From: Symbiodinium natans
Lineage: Eukaryota > Sar > Dinophyceae > Suessiales > Symbiodiniaceae
Direction of reading: 5' to 3'
Length of the DNA stretch: 64,000 nt
NCBI GenBank assembly: GCA_905221605.1
Contig: CAJNDS010002066.1
Location: forward strand, 420,480 to 484,479
Below the pieces are notes generated by a model that saw only the letters and a program-made list of their open reading frames with translations, did not search any database and was not told where the DNA came from. The translations under genes were made by a program, and so were the position numbers. Position 1 is the stretch's first letter; the number at the start of each line of letters is the position of its first letter. Shown one piece after another: positions 20,101 through 31,613 of this stretch.

Positions 20101-20160
20101 GGGCGACGAGCCCTAAACCCTAAACCCTAAACCCTAAACCCTAAACCCTAAACCCTAAAC
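20101..20160 (-). repeat. CCCTAAA array, inverted relative to its left neighbour
   Basis: About 7 CCCTAAA units only 40 bp after a TTTAGGG array, forming a head-to-head telomere-repeat junction around 20,062-20,101. Confidence 0.92.
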
Positions 20161-20466
20161 TTCCTAACCCACCCCCAAAGAGCACGCCCAAAGGTTGATG
20201 AGGAATCACTTTGGTCGCGCTCTGGATTAGGGTTTAAGGTGCAGGGTTAGGGTTTGGGGTTTAGGGTTTAGGGTTTGGGGTTTAGGGTTCAGGAATCAGG
20301 ATTTGTGGGGTTTAACGGGAAAACGGGTTTACGGGTTTACACCTTGAGGTGTTCAGGGGGGGTCAGGGGGGCTACCATTTAGGAGTTTAAGGGTTTCGGG
20401 CCCATGGTCCAGGGTTGAGGGTTTTGGCTAGAGCTTAGGGCCTAGGGTTAGGGGAGGGTTTAGATT

Positions 20467-20655
20467 TTTCCACCCCCCCCCCCCCCCCCCATCCCAAGCC
20501 CGAAACCCAAGAACCCAAAAACCCACTAAACCCTAAACCCTAAACCCCAAACCCGAAACCCTAAACCCCAAAGTCCAAACCCTGAACCTTGAACCCCAAA
20601 CTCTGCAAACCCTAACCCTAAACCCTAAACCCTAAACCCCAAACCCTAAACCTCG
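20467..20655 (-). repeat. Poly-C tract and CCCTAAA variants
   Basis: A run of about 22 C (interrupted once) followed by CCCTAAA, CCCCAAA and CCCGAAA units. No coding content. Confidence 0.85.
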
Positions 20656-21299
20656 CGGCCTTCTCGTCCATGGGATCCCCGGAGCGAAACTGCCGGATGT
20701 TCGTGCCTGCAGAGGTTTGAGGCTTTAGGGTTTAGGGTTTAGGGTTTAGGGCTTAGGGTTTAGGGTTTAGGGCGTGGTGTGTGATTTTTTGGGGTTTGTG
20801 TGGCATGGGGCTCAGGATTTACTGAGGGTTTTACCCTCAAGCCTAAGACCCTTGATCCTAAACCCGCGCCCCAAACTCCAAACCGTAGACCCCGGACATT
20901 TCCTGCACCCTGAACCCTAAACCTATAAACCCATAAACCCATAAACCCTAAACCCTGAACCCTTTGTGTGTGTGCAGTCTCATGTTTAGCCGTCGTGAGG
21001 ATCAGCTTGAAGTCACTAGGGCTTGGGGATTTTAGGGGGCACCCTACATCCCCATAAGCTCGAAGGTTCTGAAGTCCAAGGAGCCGGTGGCAGGCTTCTT
21101 CCCCCCAAGATTGCCCGCCATCGCGGGATCGCCTGGGCGCTGGTTTAGGGTTTAGGGCTTAGGGGTTTAGGGTTTAGGGTTTAGGCCTTAGGGTTTAGGG
21201 TCCCCCAAGATCTCCAGCGAAGGGAACACCAAAGAGCCCTACACTAAGCGGAGGCAACCCTAAGCACTAAACCCCAAAATCCTAAACCCTTTAGATCTT
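20656..21299. other. No supported gene; mixed TTTAGGG and CCCTAAA patches
   Basis: Short TTTAGGG runs near 20,725-20,770 and 21,143-21,200, with CCCTAAA units near 20,910-20,960. Nothing with coding character. Confidence 0.6.
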
Positions 21300-21415
21300 A
21301 GGGTTGAGGGTTGAGGGTTTAGGGTTCAGGGTTTAGGGTTTGGGGTTTGGGGTTTAGGGTTTAGGGTTTAGGGTTTAGGGTTTAGGGTTCAAGGTTTAGG
21401 GTTTAGGGTTCAGGG
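21300..21415 (+). repeat. TTTAGGG array, degenerate
   Basis: TTTAGGG with TTGAGGG, TTCAGGG and TTTGGGG variants. Confidence 0.88.
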
Positions 21416-21554
21416 ACCCCAGCCCTAGCACCCAAAACCCCAAAGTCTAAACCAGGCTTCAAGGCTGCAGAGGCTTTTAGGGTTTTTGGGTTTTTGAGCT
21501 AAATGATGAGCCTTTGTGGAGGTTTAGGGGCGCCCCCAGCAAAATCAGCGTCTT

Positions 21555-21745
21555 CTGCCCCCCCACCCCCCCCCACCCCCCCCCCCCCCCCCCCCCCCCC
21601 CCACCCCCCCCCCCCTACCCCCACCCCCCCCCCCCCCCCCCCCACCCCCCCCCCAAACCCCCCCCCCACCCCCGCCCCCCCCACCCCACTCCCCCACCCC
21701 ACCCACCTGTCTTTTTGGCTTGAGCTTGTCCTGGCCCTACCCCCC
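21555..21745. repeat. Long C-rich tract
   Basis: About 190 bp that is almost all C with scattered A and T. Proline-rich or glycine-rich open frames across it are artefacts of the tract. Confidence 0.93.
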
Positions 21746-21862
21746 CCCAAACGTTTCACAGAACTCTGCCGAGCAGGCTGGGATGATCTTCGAACCATGC
21801 GAGCGGGTTTAGAGCTCTCAACTATGCTCCAGCGGGGTGGGCGGCTTGAGCCGCAGGCTCTT

Positions 21863-21938
21863 AAATTTAGGGTTTAGGGTTTAGGGTTTAGGGTTTAGGG
21901 TTTAGGGTTTAGGGTTTAGGGTTTAGGGTTTAGGGTTT
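21863..21938 (+). repeat. TTTAGGG array
   Basis: About 10 perfect units. Confidence 0.94.
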
Positions 21939-22145
21939 GTGGGTACCCCAAACTACAAGGATCCGAACCACAATGGAGACCCCATAAGGCTCTAAAAGTT
22001 GGATGAAGGGCCCCCCCGTAACCCGAACATCTGGCTCAGAGCCCCACATGCCTAAAGTCCTAAGCCCTAACCCCTGAGCCCGAAACCCCAAACCCCAAAC
22101 CCGCTGTCTACTAGGGTGCAACAGTGGTCTAAGCAAGAAGGTTGA

Positions 22146-22216
22146 TGGTATGGGCCCTTAGAAAGGTATCCCTTATATGCCCCTTATATGCCCTGTACGA
22201 ATTAAGGGCCCATACT
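22146..22216. repeat. Fold-back sequence
   Basis: Inverted arms GTATGGGCCCTTA and TAAGGGCCCATAC enclose two copies of CCCTTATATGCC. It is related in design to the fold-back elements elsewhere in the window. Confidence 0.6.
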
Positions 22217-22359
22217 TCAGAACCATTTAAAGGAGGTTAGGGGACCGTGTGAAGGGCCCTAAACCGTAAACCCGAAACCCTCAACCCGAGGTCTCCTAGA
22301 GCCCTTTAGCCTCTTAGGGCTTCGGCCCTGCGCAGTCGAAGCTGATTTTGGCCCTGTTT

Positions 22360-22545
22360 AGACTTAGGGTTTAGGGTTTAGGGTTTAGGGTTTAGGGTTA
22401 GGGTTTAGAGTTGAGGGTTTAGGGTTTAGGTTTAGGGCCTTTAGGGTTTAGGGTTTGGGGTTTCGGGTTTAGGGCTTTTAGGGTTTAGGGTTTGGGGTTT
22501 CGGGTTTAAGGTTTAGGGTTTAGGGCTTAGGGCTTAGGGTTCAGA
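22360..22545 (+). repeat. Degenerate TTTAGGG array
   Basis: TTTAGGG units mixed with TTTGGGG, TTTCGGG and GGCTTTTAGGG variants. Confidence 0.88.
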
Positions 22546-23940
22546 GGGTCCCGGGATTTTGTATGATGGTAACAGGGATGCGTTTACATGAGTTTAAGAG
22601 GGACAGAGATGCCCGGCGATTGATTGTAAAGCCCGACCAACTCGACTTTATTCGCCGCTCAAGCAAGTCCAACATTAGGGTTCCTGGAAGCTCTTGTGAC
22701 TCAGTACGTCTACTTAGTATCGCCTAGAAAACCTCCTATAATCCCGAGAACCCACTTACTAAGTCAAAAGGGCTTGGTTTAAGGATTCTATTTTAGCGTT
22801 TGGGGGGAGTGGGGGCGGGGCGGGAAGAGGCTTTGGGAGGTGTGCCTGCTGAAGTACGCTGCTCCTGAGGCTCCTGCACGACGCCTAGGAATTTCCAGAC
22901 GCCCACGAGCCCACGCTGTGTCCTACTACTCTTGCCGGGGGAGTGCAGAGCTTGAATCGCTTAGAGCTTCCTTAGGTGGCCCTACTTCTCTAACGCGTGC
23001 TGCTGGAACACCTTGCGTCTTTGTCCTTTGTGAGACTGCTCTGCCAAGTAGAAATGCGCGAGTCGCAAAGTTACCTGAGAAGGACCGCGTCCATCATGCC
23101 TAGTACCTGCTGGTTGCTCGCCAGCTCGGGCCAAAGTGTCACATGCGTGCCGGCTGCTCGGGGGGATGGTGGTTCTGGAAACCTAAAACAACAAACGCTT
23201 AACATCCTTCGAGACCCTATAGGCCCCAAAACAATGCCCTTTTGGGCTGTAGGAGCTTTGGGGAAATCAGGGCTCAGGGTTTTCACCTGGCATTTAGGGC
23301 ATGGGAGCCGATGGGAGTCATGGGGCGGGCTGGCAGGGTTTTTTTCGGGTTGAAAGGTTCCAAGCTTCGGGCTCCGTGGTGGGAAGACATGCCCCAAACC
23401 CGAGCCACGCAAAGCCGCCCCAGCCAAGCTACATTGCTTTAGGGTCTAAGACGATACCTTGCTCCTTTTCTGCGCAATCAAGAACTCCCACCAGAAGGAA
23501 GCCCAAACACGCGCAGGTCAAGCACCCACTCGGCCAGGGACTCTGTACAAATGAGAGGCCACGAGAGTTCTGTATGTTCTTTCCAGGTTTGGGGCTTAGG
23601 GCTCAGGGTCTAAGAGCTTGGAGTTTTGATAGTGATGTGCCACGTTGCCACGGAGGGTGGGGCTTGGGGTTTAGGATTTGGGACTCAGGTCTTCGGGTAA
23701 ACCCCCATTCTCATTCTTAAGGCCCCTATTTTAAGCCAGTTCCGAGGAGACGTTGAGAAGCAGAGGGCGAATCTGCTGAATCGTGAGCTTCGGGTCAATC
23801 CTGTCCAAGGTCTGCCCACCGGGTAGCACGATCTTCACCTGCCAGTGAGCCCGGTACCACTGAATGTTAGGAAAATGCCTTCGAAACTATATGAGATAAG
23901 GTAGCTCTCTCCTTCCTCGTTCTTCGCGGACAACCTTCTA
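22546..23940. other. Unique sequence, no confident gene
   Basis: The longest unique stretch of the left half. Frames of 87-139 codons overlap on both strands in the GC-rich 22,840-23,720 part, but none shows a domain, a signal peptide or a repeat-free conserved motif that I recognise. Confidence 0.5.
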
Positions 23941-24255
23941 CCCTTAACCCTAACCCCTAAACCCTAAACCCTAAACCCTAAACCCTAAACCCTAAACCCT
24001 AAACCCTAAACCCAAAGACAAAAAAGTTTCAAGGATGTCTGAGCTGCCTCAGAGCCCCCGAACTCTGGCCGCACGCAAACCCGGTGCAGCACGTCCGCTA
24101 CAAGCTCCGCGTCATGTACCTTACTATTGGTTACCCATATCCCCCCTAACATATACCCTTTAAGGGATTATATAGGGGTACCCTCATTCATTAACCCTAC
24201 ACCCTAAACCCTACACCCTAAACCCTAAACCCTAAACCCTAAACCCTAAACCCTA
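23941..24255 (-). repeat. Two CCCTAAA arrays
   Basis: CCCTAAA units at 23,941-24,015 and 24,198-24,255. Between them is unique sequence with a fold-back-like ATATACCCTTTAAGGGATTATAT core at about 24,150-24,172. Confidence 0.88.
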
Positions 24256-24392
24256 CTAACCAACAGTAAGGCACCAGGACTCGGGCCACTTCCTCGCCCG
24301 CCAAGGACAGGAGCCGAAGGTCCCGGCCGTCGTCGGTGTGAATGGCGAGCACCTGCGTCTGCATCAGCATGCCTCAGTACAGATTGCTGCGG

Positions 24393-24520
24393 GGGGTTTA
24401 GGGTTTAGGGTTTAGGGTTTAGGGTTTAGGGTTTAGGGTTTAGGGTTTAGGGTTTAGGGTTCAGGGTTTAGGGTTCAGGGTTTAGGGGTTTTGGGTTTAG
24501 GGTTTAGGGTTTAGGGTTTC
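24393..24520 (+). repeat. TTTAGGG array
   Basis: About 18 units with a few TTCAGGG variants. Unique A-rich sequence with CCCTAAA remnants follows to 24,830. Confidence 0.92.
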
Positions 24521-24834
24521 TGGGTCTGGGGCTCATGGCTCTGCCCTTAGGGGGATTGCGTTTGGGGCGCCTCTTCCGGTCAAGGGTCCGGGGGCTCGGG
24601 CACGATAATGAAGCAAAAAGAAAGGACATGAACCAAAAAAACGAAAACCCTAAAAGCCCTCAAGAACAAAAACCCAGAATCACTGAACACCCCAAAGCAA
24701 CCCTCAAACCCTAAAAACCCTAAAGCCCCAAGAACCCTAAAGCCCTTAAGCCCTAAACACGAAGCTCAAGTTATCCGGCTTAGGTTTAGGGTTTAAGGTT
24801 GAGGGTTTTGCGATTAGGGTGTAAGGGTTAAACC

Positions 24835-24896
24835 CTAAGCCCTGAACCCTAACCCTAAACCCTAAACCCTAAACCCTAAACCCTAAACCCTAAACC
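24835..24896 (-). repeat. CCCTAAA array
   Basis: About 8 CCCTAAA units. Confidence 0.92.
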
Positions 24897-25035
24897 TGGG
24901 GGGCAGAACTGAAGCAGCGACAGCTCGAATGAACCATCACAACGGTCTCTGGCTTGGTTTGCAAGCAACCAGGACAACGAGAGCATGTCACACAAAACTG
25001 AGGGTTTAGGGCTTTAGGGTGTTAGGGTTCAGAGG

Positions 25036-25250
25036 GTTTAGGGGGTTTAGGGGGGGGTTTGGGGGGTTTGGGAATTTTAAGGGGTTTAGGGGGTTTAGGG
25101 GGTTTAGGGGGTTTAGGGGGTTCAGGGGGTTTAGGGGGTTCAGGGGGTTTAGGGGGTTTAGGGGGTTTAGGGGGTTTAGGGGGTTTAGGGGGTTTAGGGG
25201 GTTTAGGGGGTTTAGGGGGCTTAGGGGGCTTAGGGGGCTTAGGGGGTTTA
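25036..25250 (+). repeat. 9-bp TTTAGGGGG variant array
   Basis: About 22 units of the 9-mer TTTAGGGGG, with TTCAGGGGG and CTTAGGGGG variants. Because the unit is 9 bp, each strand is open in several frames as simple tripeptide repeats (GFR, LGG, PKP). These are not genes. Confidence 0.93.
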
Positions 25251-25825
25251 GAGTCTAGGGTTTCGTTAGGGTTTAAGCACGAGGCATGTGCGAACAAATT
25301 TAGGCTGATGCCGTGCAGTAGTGACACAAACAGTCAAGCGCCTTCAAACACTGTGCTCCTCTCTCAGCAATAATGGATTTGTTACCCATAGGTATGGTCA
25401 GGTACCTACATACAAGATGCACTTCTTCCGATCTAAACAACATTCACAACTCCTCATGTCCGACAACAAAGTCAATTTACGTTGAGCTTGCAGGGGAATC
25501 AAGAACTGTCGAAGAAAACCACCACCCATAGAGTCTGTGTGCGTTGACACCCCAAGCCCGCAATACCAAGGAGAAGGGTGGCTCTAGACTAAAGTAAAGC
25601 TCGAGAACTAAGTAAATAGGCACTGCACAGAAGAGTCATCATAATAACAATCATAGTCATAGTGACAACAACAAGAACAATCAATAATCAAACAATAACA
25701 AGTCAAGAATGACAACAAGCAACAACAACTCAACCATGAATTGGTGGGGTTTTCCGAAATTAGGGGTACCTTATTGGGGTCCTCATTACAAGCGAATCCT
25801 ACTATTTAGGGGTCCATATTTGGGG
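25251..25825. other. No gene; CAA-rich low-complexity tract
   Basis: Unique sequence, then an A/C-rich stretch with many CAA and AACAA motifs at 25,630-25,740. Confidence 0.6.
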
Positions 25826-25900
25826 TCCCTAAACCCTAAACCCTAAACCCTAAACCCTAAACCCTAAACCCTAAACCCTAAACCCTAAACCCTAAACCCT
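25826..25900 (-). repeat. CCCTAAA array
   Basis: About 10 perfect CCCTAAA units. Confidence 0.94.
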
Positions 25901-26483
25901 TCGTAAACTCCCAGGTGAACCCTGCAGCTGTGCGACGGGGCAAGTCCTCCTCGGTCTGGCGCTGGCTGGGACCTGCCAGAGCCCGCCTGGCTGGGTTTAG
26001 GGTTTCAGGATTTAGGGCTTAGGGTTTAGGGTTTAGGGTTTCGGGTTTTGGTTTAGGGTTTAGGGCTAGGGTTTAGGGTGAGTAAAGGGTTAGGGCTATT
26101 GTTTTGCACATGTCGTGCACGGTTTTTTGCGCGCTTTGACGCCTGCAGGGAGGTTGTTTCGCAGGAGCTTGGCGATCCCGACTATTGTTCTGGACGAAGA
26201 ACAGGAATCGGTGTACAATTGTGCTGTGGTCTAGCCAAACCCCTTTAGCTTTTGCTTCGATCCAATAAGGACATTGCAGTCCTCGAGGCCTATCTTTCGG
26301 GCCCCAAAGGGATATCCCATATAAACCCCCTTATAGTGAAGCCCAATAAGGTAGGGATATCCCCATAAAAATGCTTATGCTTATGTCCTTTTTGGGTGTT
26401 CAAATCTTGCGACACAATCACTGAAGACGGCGGTTGTGCAAAGGGGAGTGCTTTTATGATAATACGCCTCATGTAGGACTTAG

Positions 26484-26589
26484 CTTGGGAGGCTTCCCCT
26501 TGTACTAACGGTCCTTAATAGATATTCTAATACTACCTCCTATTATCATCCCGATGAAGGACTGCTTGCAAAAGGGTGAACATCCCAAG
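26484..26589. mobile_element. Fold-back element, family 2
   Basis: Ends CTTGGGAGGCTTCCCC and GGTGAACATCCCAAG. It shares TGTACTAACGGTCCTTAA with the interior of the copy at 6,119-6,220. A TTTAGGG array abuts its right end. Confidence 0.6.
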
Positions 26590-26704
26590 ATTAGGGTTTA
26601 GGGTTTAGGGTTTAGGGTTTAGGGTTTAGGGTTTAGGGTTTAGGGTTTAGGGTTTAGGGTTTAGGGTTTAGGGTTTAGGGTTTAGGGTTTAGGGTTTAGG
26701 GTTT
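26590..26704 (+). repeat. TTTAGGG array
   Basis: About 16 perfect units directly next to a family-2 fold-back element. 26,705-27,106 is unique sequence without a supported gene. Confidence 0.95.
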
Positions 26705-27105
26705 TCAAGCCAATCGCAGTTGAGAGCTTGGGGTTGGCGCGCCTGGTGGTCGCGGGCATCTGGGACGTGGACAGCGCCGCCCCGGCGAAGCGGAAGAGCC
26801 GCTGCTGCTCGTCCTTTCAGGGCTCTGGGATTTACGCGTTTTAGGATTTACAGACGTTTGAGGGTGTATTGTTTAGGGCTTAGGGTTCAGGACTGGGATT
26901 CCTAGCTCTGGCTTAGGATTCAGGGCTTAGGGCGTTTCGGGGGTCTAGGGGTTTGGGGTCTCTAGGGTCTTTAGGGTCTCAAAGGTTGAGAGAAGGGAAC
27001 AGAACAGAGCAATATCGAGTAAACCTATCCCGGAGAAAAAGGACAAAACGCCTCCTAAACCCTAAACTTTAAGCTCTAAACTCTAAACCCTAAACCCGAA
27101 ATAAA

Positions 27106-27106
<1 letters not shown>

Positions 27107-27198
<92 letters not shown>

Positions 27199-27252
27199 AC
27201 ACACACACACACACACACACACTCCCTCGAACCCCCCCCCCCCCCCCCCCCC
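27107..27252. repeat. (CA)n microsatellite and poly-C
   Basis: About 57 CA dinucleotides (27,107-27,222) with one CCCA break, followed by a run of about 26 C. Confidence 0.95.
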
Positions 27253-27500
27253 GGGTTCTATGAAGTTGCGAGCTATCCCGCATGCGCCCCTGGCGCCTCC
27301 ATGAGCCATCGGTGGAAGTCATGCAGCCTCGCCGGGTCCACGGGAAAGAACCGCTCGCGGGGCGTCCACCCCTGGTCTTTGTTCCTGGGGCTTAGGGTTT
27401 AGGGTTTAGGGTTTAGGGTTTAGGATTTAGGGTTTAGGGTTTAGGGTTTAGGGCTTCGGGGGCCCCTTGGGTTTTGGGGGGTTTTGGGGGTCTAGGAGCC

Positions 27501-28889
27501 TTAGGGCGATGAGAGGGCTGTAAATAGCGCACATAGGGATCCTACAATCCCCCATATATAGAGAGCTGTCAAAATTTGAGCTCCGTAGAAATAACTCCCC
27601 TCGAGGTTCCAGGTGAGGTAGCAGATCCTCAAGCTCCAGCCCGTGATGGGCGTGCCGTCGTCCTCCGGTACCTCGTGACGCGCCACCAGCTGCGTCTGGG
27701 CAAGGGAAGGGGCATCCATGGGCCCTTGCGCGTTGATGGGCCCCTGGGCCGGTATATCCCCGATGTTTCGGAAGAGCAGCATGCTGCCGTTGTAGATCAC
27801 GCAGATCTTCCGATCCTCCGGCAGGGTGCAGAAGGCGATGTCTGTGGTCCGCTTGTAGAGCCGGGCCCGTGACATCAGGACACTGTGAAGCAGCAGGCCC
27901 AGGCGGATGGACACAAGGAAGGCCGCCACGCCCAAGCCGGCCAAAGCAACAGCAAGCTGGGCTTGCACCATCAGCGTAAGCATGAGAGGCAGAAGCACAC
28001 CCAGCTCGAGGCAAGGGAAGCCCTGGCAGGCCTGCTTGCGCCGGTGGCCTCCTGGGCCATAGACCATGTTGGCGAAATGCCAGGCGGCATCGCCCGAGAG
28101 CACCATGCGGTAGACCTGAACATGTCACAAGAATGTATCAAGGCTGCTTAGAACGTTTGGGCAGTTTTCTCCGGATTAGGGGCCCTTCTGGTGAATCTTT
28201 TGGGGAAGTATATAGCTTCAAAACCGGGCTTGACTCAAAAGGACCCTGCGTGCCTGCGCACTGCCCTGTTCAATACGCTCGCGGAGCAATTTGTGATGAT
28301 GGCCCATCTGACACCACATCACGGCAAAAACAGCTATCACCACCACGCTCATGGATGCGCCTATACACGCCACTACCAAGCCAGTCACCGCCCAGGTGTC
28401 CGAACAGACGACCTCCCGCACCGCCGTGGGCGCCAGTGTTAGAGTAGTGCCAGAGCTCAGGCGAACATCAAGGGAAGATCTTCGAACATCGATGCTGACG
28501 ACCACCACATCCTGGCCCGCGGCGGATCGGCAGGCGTCCGAACACGGCAGATGCCAAGCGGACTGGGTGGCGGCAAGTTGCTCTGGATCCCTTGGATGGT
28601 GAGTCACTTGGCATGATCCCTAGACGACTATATCTTGTGGCGCCCGTTACATCGCATCTAGGGCCTTATACTGAGGAGACCCCCAGAAAAGGGGTGCCCT
28701 AAATTGCGAGAACTGCCCCGCTTCTTGGCTTAGGGGGCATCTTCGGAAGGCTAAAACGGAGAGGCAGGATGCGAGAGCAGGTGCAAGTGCTCGCCGACGC
28801 GAATCGAGCAGAGGCCGCACTTGGCGAAGGCCAAGAACCCCAGCACCGAGAGAACGACGCACGTCATCACAAGCGCGAGGCCACACAAC
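27501..28889 (-). CDS. Multi-pass membrane protein, 3' exons of a split gene
   Basis: I infer at least three exons. Exon 28,889 to about 28,750 begins after the acceptor CATCAG|GTTG and encodes a transmembrane helix rich in Val, Leu and Cys. Exon about 28,610 to about 28,250 has an extracellular-looking Cys-containing part and a helix around WAVTGLVVACIGASMSVVVI. Exon 28,106-27,501 follows the acceptor TGTTCAG|GTCTACCGC and has two helices (LGVLLPLMLTLMV and VALAGLGVAAFLVSIRLGLL), then a soluble domain and a terminal hydrophobic stretch. The donor of the second intron is uncertain (GC or GT). Upstream exons are not visible, since 28,900-29,940 is mostly telomere-like repeat. I do not recognise the family; the architecture resembles the gene at 35,960-39,872. 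Confidence 0.55.
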
Positions 28890-29944
28890 CTGATGGATGT
28901 TGCTTTAACACTAGGTGCTATGTTTAAAAAAGGGCAAACCCTTATTGAACCAAAAACAGGAACCCACAAAGGCTTAGGGCTTAGGGGCCTCATGGTGACT
29001 CACGAGAACAAAAGGAGCCCCAAAAGGGACCTTCAACTTACAAAGCCCTTGGACCCTAAACCCTGAACCCTGAGCCCTGAGCCCTAAACCCTAAACCCTA
29101 AACCCTAAACCCTAAACCCTAAACCCTAAACCCTAAACCCCAAACCCCAAACCCTAAACCCCGAACCCCAGCCTCTGCGAAAAGAACCCCGGAATTTCCA
29201 ATGGCTGCTGCTTCGGCAGCATTTCCCGCGACATTGCGGCTGAAGCCTTGGTGGTGTTAGGGTTTTAGGGTTTCGGGTTTATTGGGATTGTTAAGGGTTG
29301 AGGTCCGGGGAAGTTTCGAGGAGTTTCGGGGGAAAAGTGTCGAGGAGTTTCGGGAGTTTCGCTTTTGGCGTTGGTGTAGCAGTTACAGGGGCTTCCGGGC
29401 TTCGGGTGTAGGGATGAGGGCTTAGGGTCTAGGATTTAGGGCTCAGGGTGCCGGGTTTCGGGTTTCCCTAAACCCTAAACCCTAAACCCTAAACCCTATA
29501 CCCTAAACCCTAAACCCTAAACCCTAAACCCTAAACCGTGGCTTCGGGGGTGCAGAGGCCGGCTGGGCTTCACGGCAAGTCACCACGCCATCCGCAGGTA
29601 AAGACGACATTCCAGAGGCGAAGACCCCTAAACCCTAAACCCCAAACCCCAAACCCTAAACCCTAAACCCTAAACCCTAAACCCTAAACCCTAAACCCTA
29701 AACCCTAAACCCTAAACCCTAAACCCTAAACCCTAAACCCTAAACCCTAAACCCTAAAGCTTAACTCAGCCCTGAGGCCTACACCAACTCTAATCCTAAA
29801 CCCTAAACCCTAGCCCTAAACCCTAAACCCCTTAAGCCCTGAACCCTAACACCCGAAATCCTAAGCCCTAAACCGTAAACCCTACACCCTAAACCTAAAG
29901 CCCTAAACCTAAACTCAAATCTCCTCTCTGGAGCCGAAGGATTC
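28890..29944. repeat. CCCTAAA arrays and spacers
   Basis: CCCTAAA units at 29,050-29,165, 29,465-29,540, 29,624-29,757 and (degenerate) 29,795-29,910, with unique spacers. This is the last dense telomere-like block before the tandem gene array. No gene. Confidence 0.9.
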
Positions 29945-30182
29945 GGCATAGCTTTCAAGGTCCAAATAGCAAGCACTGCTCTAAAGCATGCGAGTGCCCG
30001 AGATACATGCTTTTCTGGCTGAAAATCTGTACACGACTCGCTGTTACATTCTGTGACCTGGCCACGGACTCGTCCGCCTCACCATTCGGGATCCACTTCC
30101 AGGCGGGCCTGTCAGGGCGCCAAACGGGAGGGACTGCACATGGCGCGCAAAATATGCACAAAATCGGCAACGTCGCCGCCGC

Positions 30183-31613
30183 TTAGTAGCGGTACGTGTC
30201 TGGCTTGAAAGGCCCCTCAACCGGCACGCCGATGTAGTCGGCCTGCTCTTTGCTCAGCTTGGTCATGCTGGCGCCAAGTGCTGGCAGGTGGAGTGCGGCC
30301 ACCTTCTCATCCAGCTTCTTGGGCAGCAGGTACACGTCGTTCTTGTACTTCTTGGCCTTGGTGCAGTTCTCCAGGATGTCCAGCTGAGCCAGCACCTGGT
30401 TGGTGAAGGAGCAGGACATCACGAAGGAGGGATGCCCCGTGGCGCAGCCCAGGTTCACCAGGCGGCCGGAGGCCAGCACGATGACGCCGTGGCCATCTGG
30501 GAACACGAAGCGGTCGACCTGCGGCTTGATGTTCTCCACCTTGATGCCAGCGCACTTCTCGAGGTCCTCCATGGCGATCTCGTTGTCGAAGTGGCCAATG
30601 TTGCACACGATGGCATTGTTCTTCATCTTCTTCATGTGATCAAGGGTGATGATCTTGAAGTTGCCCGTGGCGGATGTGAAGATGTCCACCTCACCGACGA
30701 CCTCCTCGAGGGTCACCACCTGGAAGCCCTCCATGCACGCCTGCAGAGCGCAGATGGGGTCGATCTCTGTGATCAGCACTCGGGCACCGGCGCCGCGCAT
30801 GGCGAAAGCGCAGCCCTTGCCGACATCGCCGTAGCCAGCAACCAGCGCGCGCTTGCCGCCGATCATCACGTCTGTGGCGCGCATAATGCTGTCCGGCAGG
30901 GAGTGGCGGCAGCCGTAGACGTTGTCGAACTTGGACTTGGTCACGCAGTCGTTGACGTTGATGGCCGGGAACAGGAGCTCGCCCTTGGCCGCCATCTCTC
31001 GCAGACGATGCACGCCAGTAGTTGTCTCCTCGCTGACGCCCTTGCACTTGGCCGCCATGCGGGTGTACTTGGTCTTGTCCACCTGGATCGAATCCCTGAG
31101 CAGCTGCAGGATGCACTTGAACTCGGCATTGGTGGTGCTGGAGGGGTCCGGCAGGCTGCCGTCCTTGGCGAACTTCTCCTCGAACTCCTTGCCCTTGTGG
31201 ATGAGCAGAGTGGCGTCACCGCCGTCGTCCACCAGCTGGTCGCAGCCATCGGCTCCGGGCACGGTCATCATCTGCTCCGTGCACCACCAGTACTCGGGAA
31301 GAGTCTCACCCTTCCACGCGAAGACCGTGGCGGTGCCCGCCTTAGCGATGCCGGCTGCCGCGTGGTCCTGAGTGCTGAAGATGTTGCACGAGCACCAGCG
31401 CACTTTCGCACCCAGGGCAGACAGCGTCTCGATCAGCACGCCTGTCTGAATGGTCATGTGCAGGGAGCCGTTGATGTTCATGCCCTTGAATGGCTGCGAG
31501 GGCCCGAACTCCTTGCGCGCGGCCATGAGGCCAGGCATCTCGTGCTCTGCGAGCGTCAGCTCCTTGCGGCCGAACTCGGCCAGACCCATGTCCTTCACCT
31601 TGGAGTCGGCCAT
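30183..31613 (-). CDS. AHCY: Adenosylhomocysteinase, copy 3 of the array (downstream)
   Basis: A 476-residue intronless frame. The enzyme hydrolyses S-adenosylhomocysteine to adenosine and homocysteine in the cytosol or nucleus, removing the product that inhibits methyltransferases. Visible landmarks: NINGSLHMT near residue 47, [13 protein letters not shown] near 75, an insertion of about 40 residues around 145-190 as in the plant/protist/bacterial type, the catalytic block TKSKFDN near 226, the NAD-binding GYGDVGKG near 259, and the C-terminal KPDTYRY that closes the neighbouring active site in the tetramer. The length fits the family. The protein is identical to the other two copies. The ATG follows an 87-nt candidate leader after a conserved AG. 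Confidence 0.97.
   Translation of the reverse strand: MADSKVKDMGLAEFGRKELTLAEHEMPGLMAARKEFGPSQPFKGMNINGSLHMTIQTGVLIETLSALGAKVRWCSCNIFSTQDHAAAGIAKAGTATVFAWKGETLPEYWWCTEQMMTVPGADGCDQLVDDGGDATLLIHKGKEFEEKFAKDGSLPDPSSTTNAEFKCILQLLRDSIQVDKTKYTRMAAKCKGVSEETTTGVHRLREMAAKGELLFPAINVNDCVTKSKFDNVYGCRHSLPDSIMRATDVMIGGKRALVAGYGDVGKGCAFAMRGAGARVLITEIDPICALQACMEGFQVVTLEEVVGEVDIFTSATGNFKIITLDHMKKMKNNAIVCNIGHFDNEIAMEDLEKCAGIKVENIKPQVDRFVFPDGHGVIVLASGRLVNLGCATGHPSFVMSCSFTNQVLAQLDILENCTKAKKYKNDVYLLPKKLDEKVAALHLPALGASMTKLSKEQADYIGVPVEGPFKPDTYRY

Noticed and set aside
21499-21877. Proline-rich and glycine-rich open frames
   Set aside because: Translation of the poly-C tract on either strand.
22840-23720. Protein-coding gene in the unique stretch
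   Set aside because: Overlapping frames on both strands of similar length, no domain, and no splice-site pairs that join them.
25019-25373. GFR, LGG and PKP repeat proteins
   Set aside because: Consequence of a 9-bp repeat unit that is open in every frame; no start context or flanking coding sequence.
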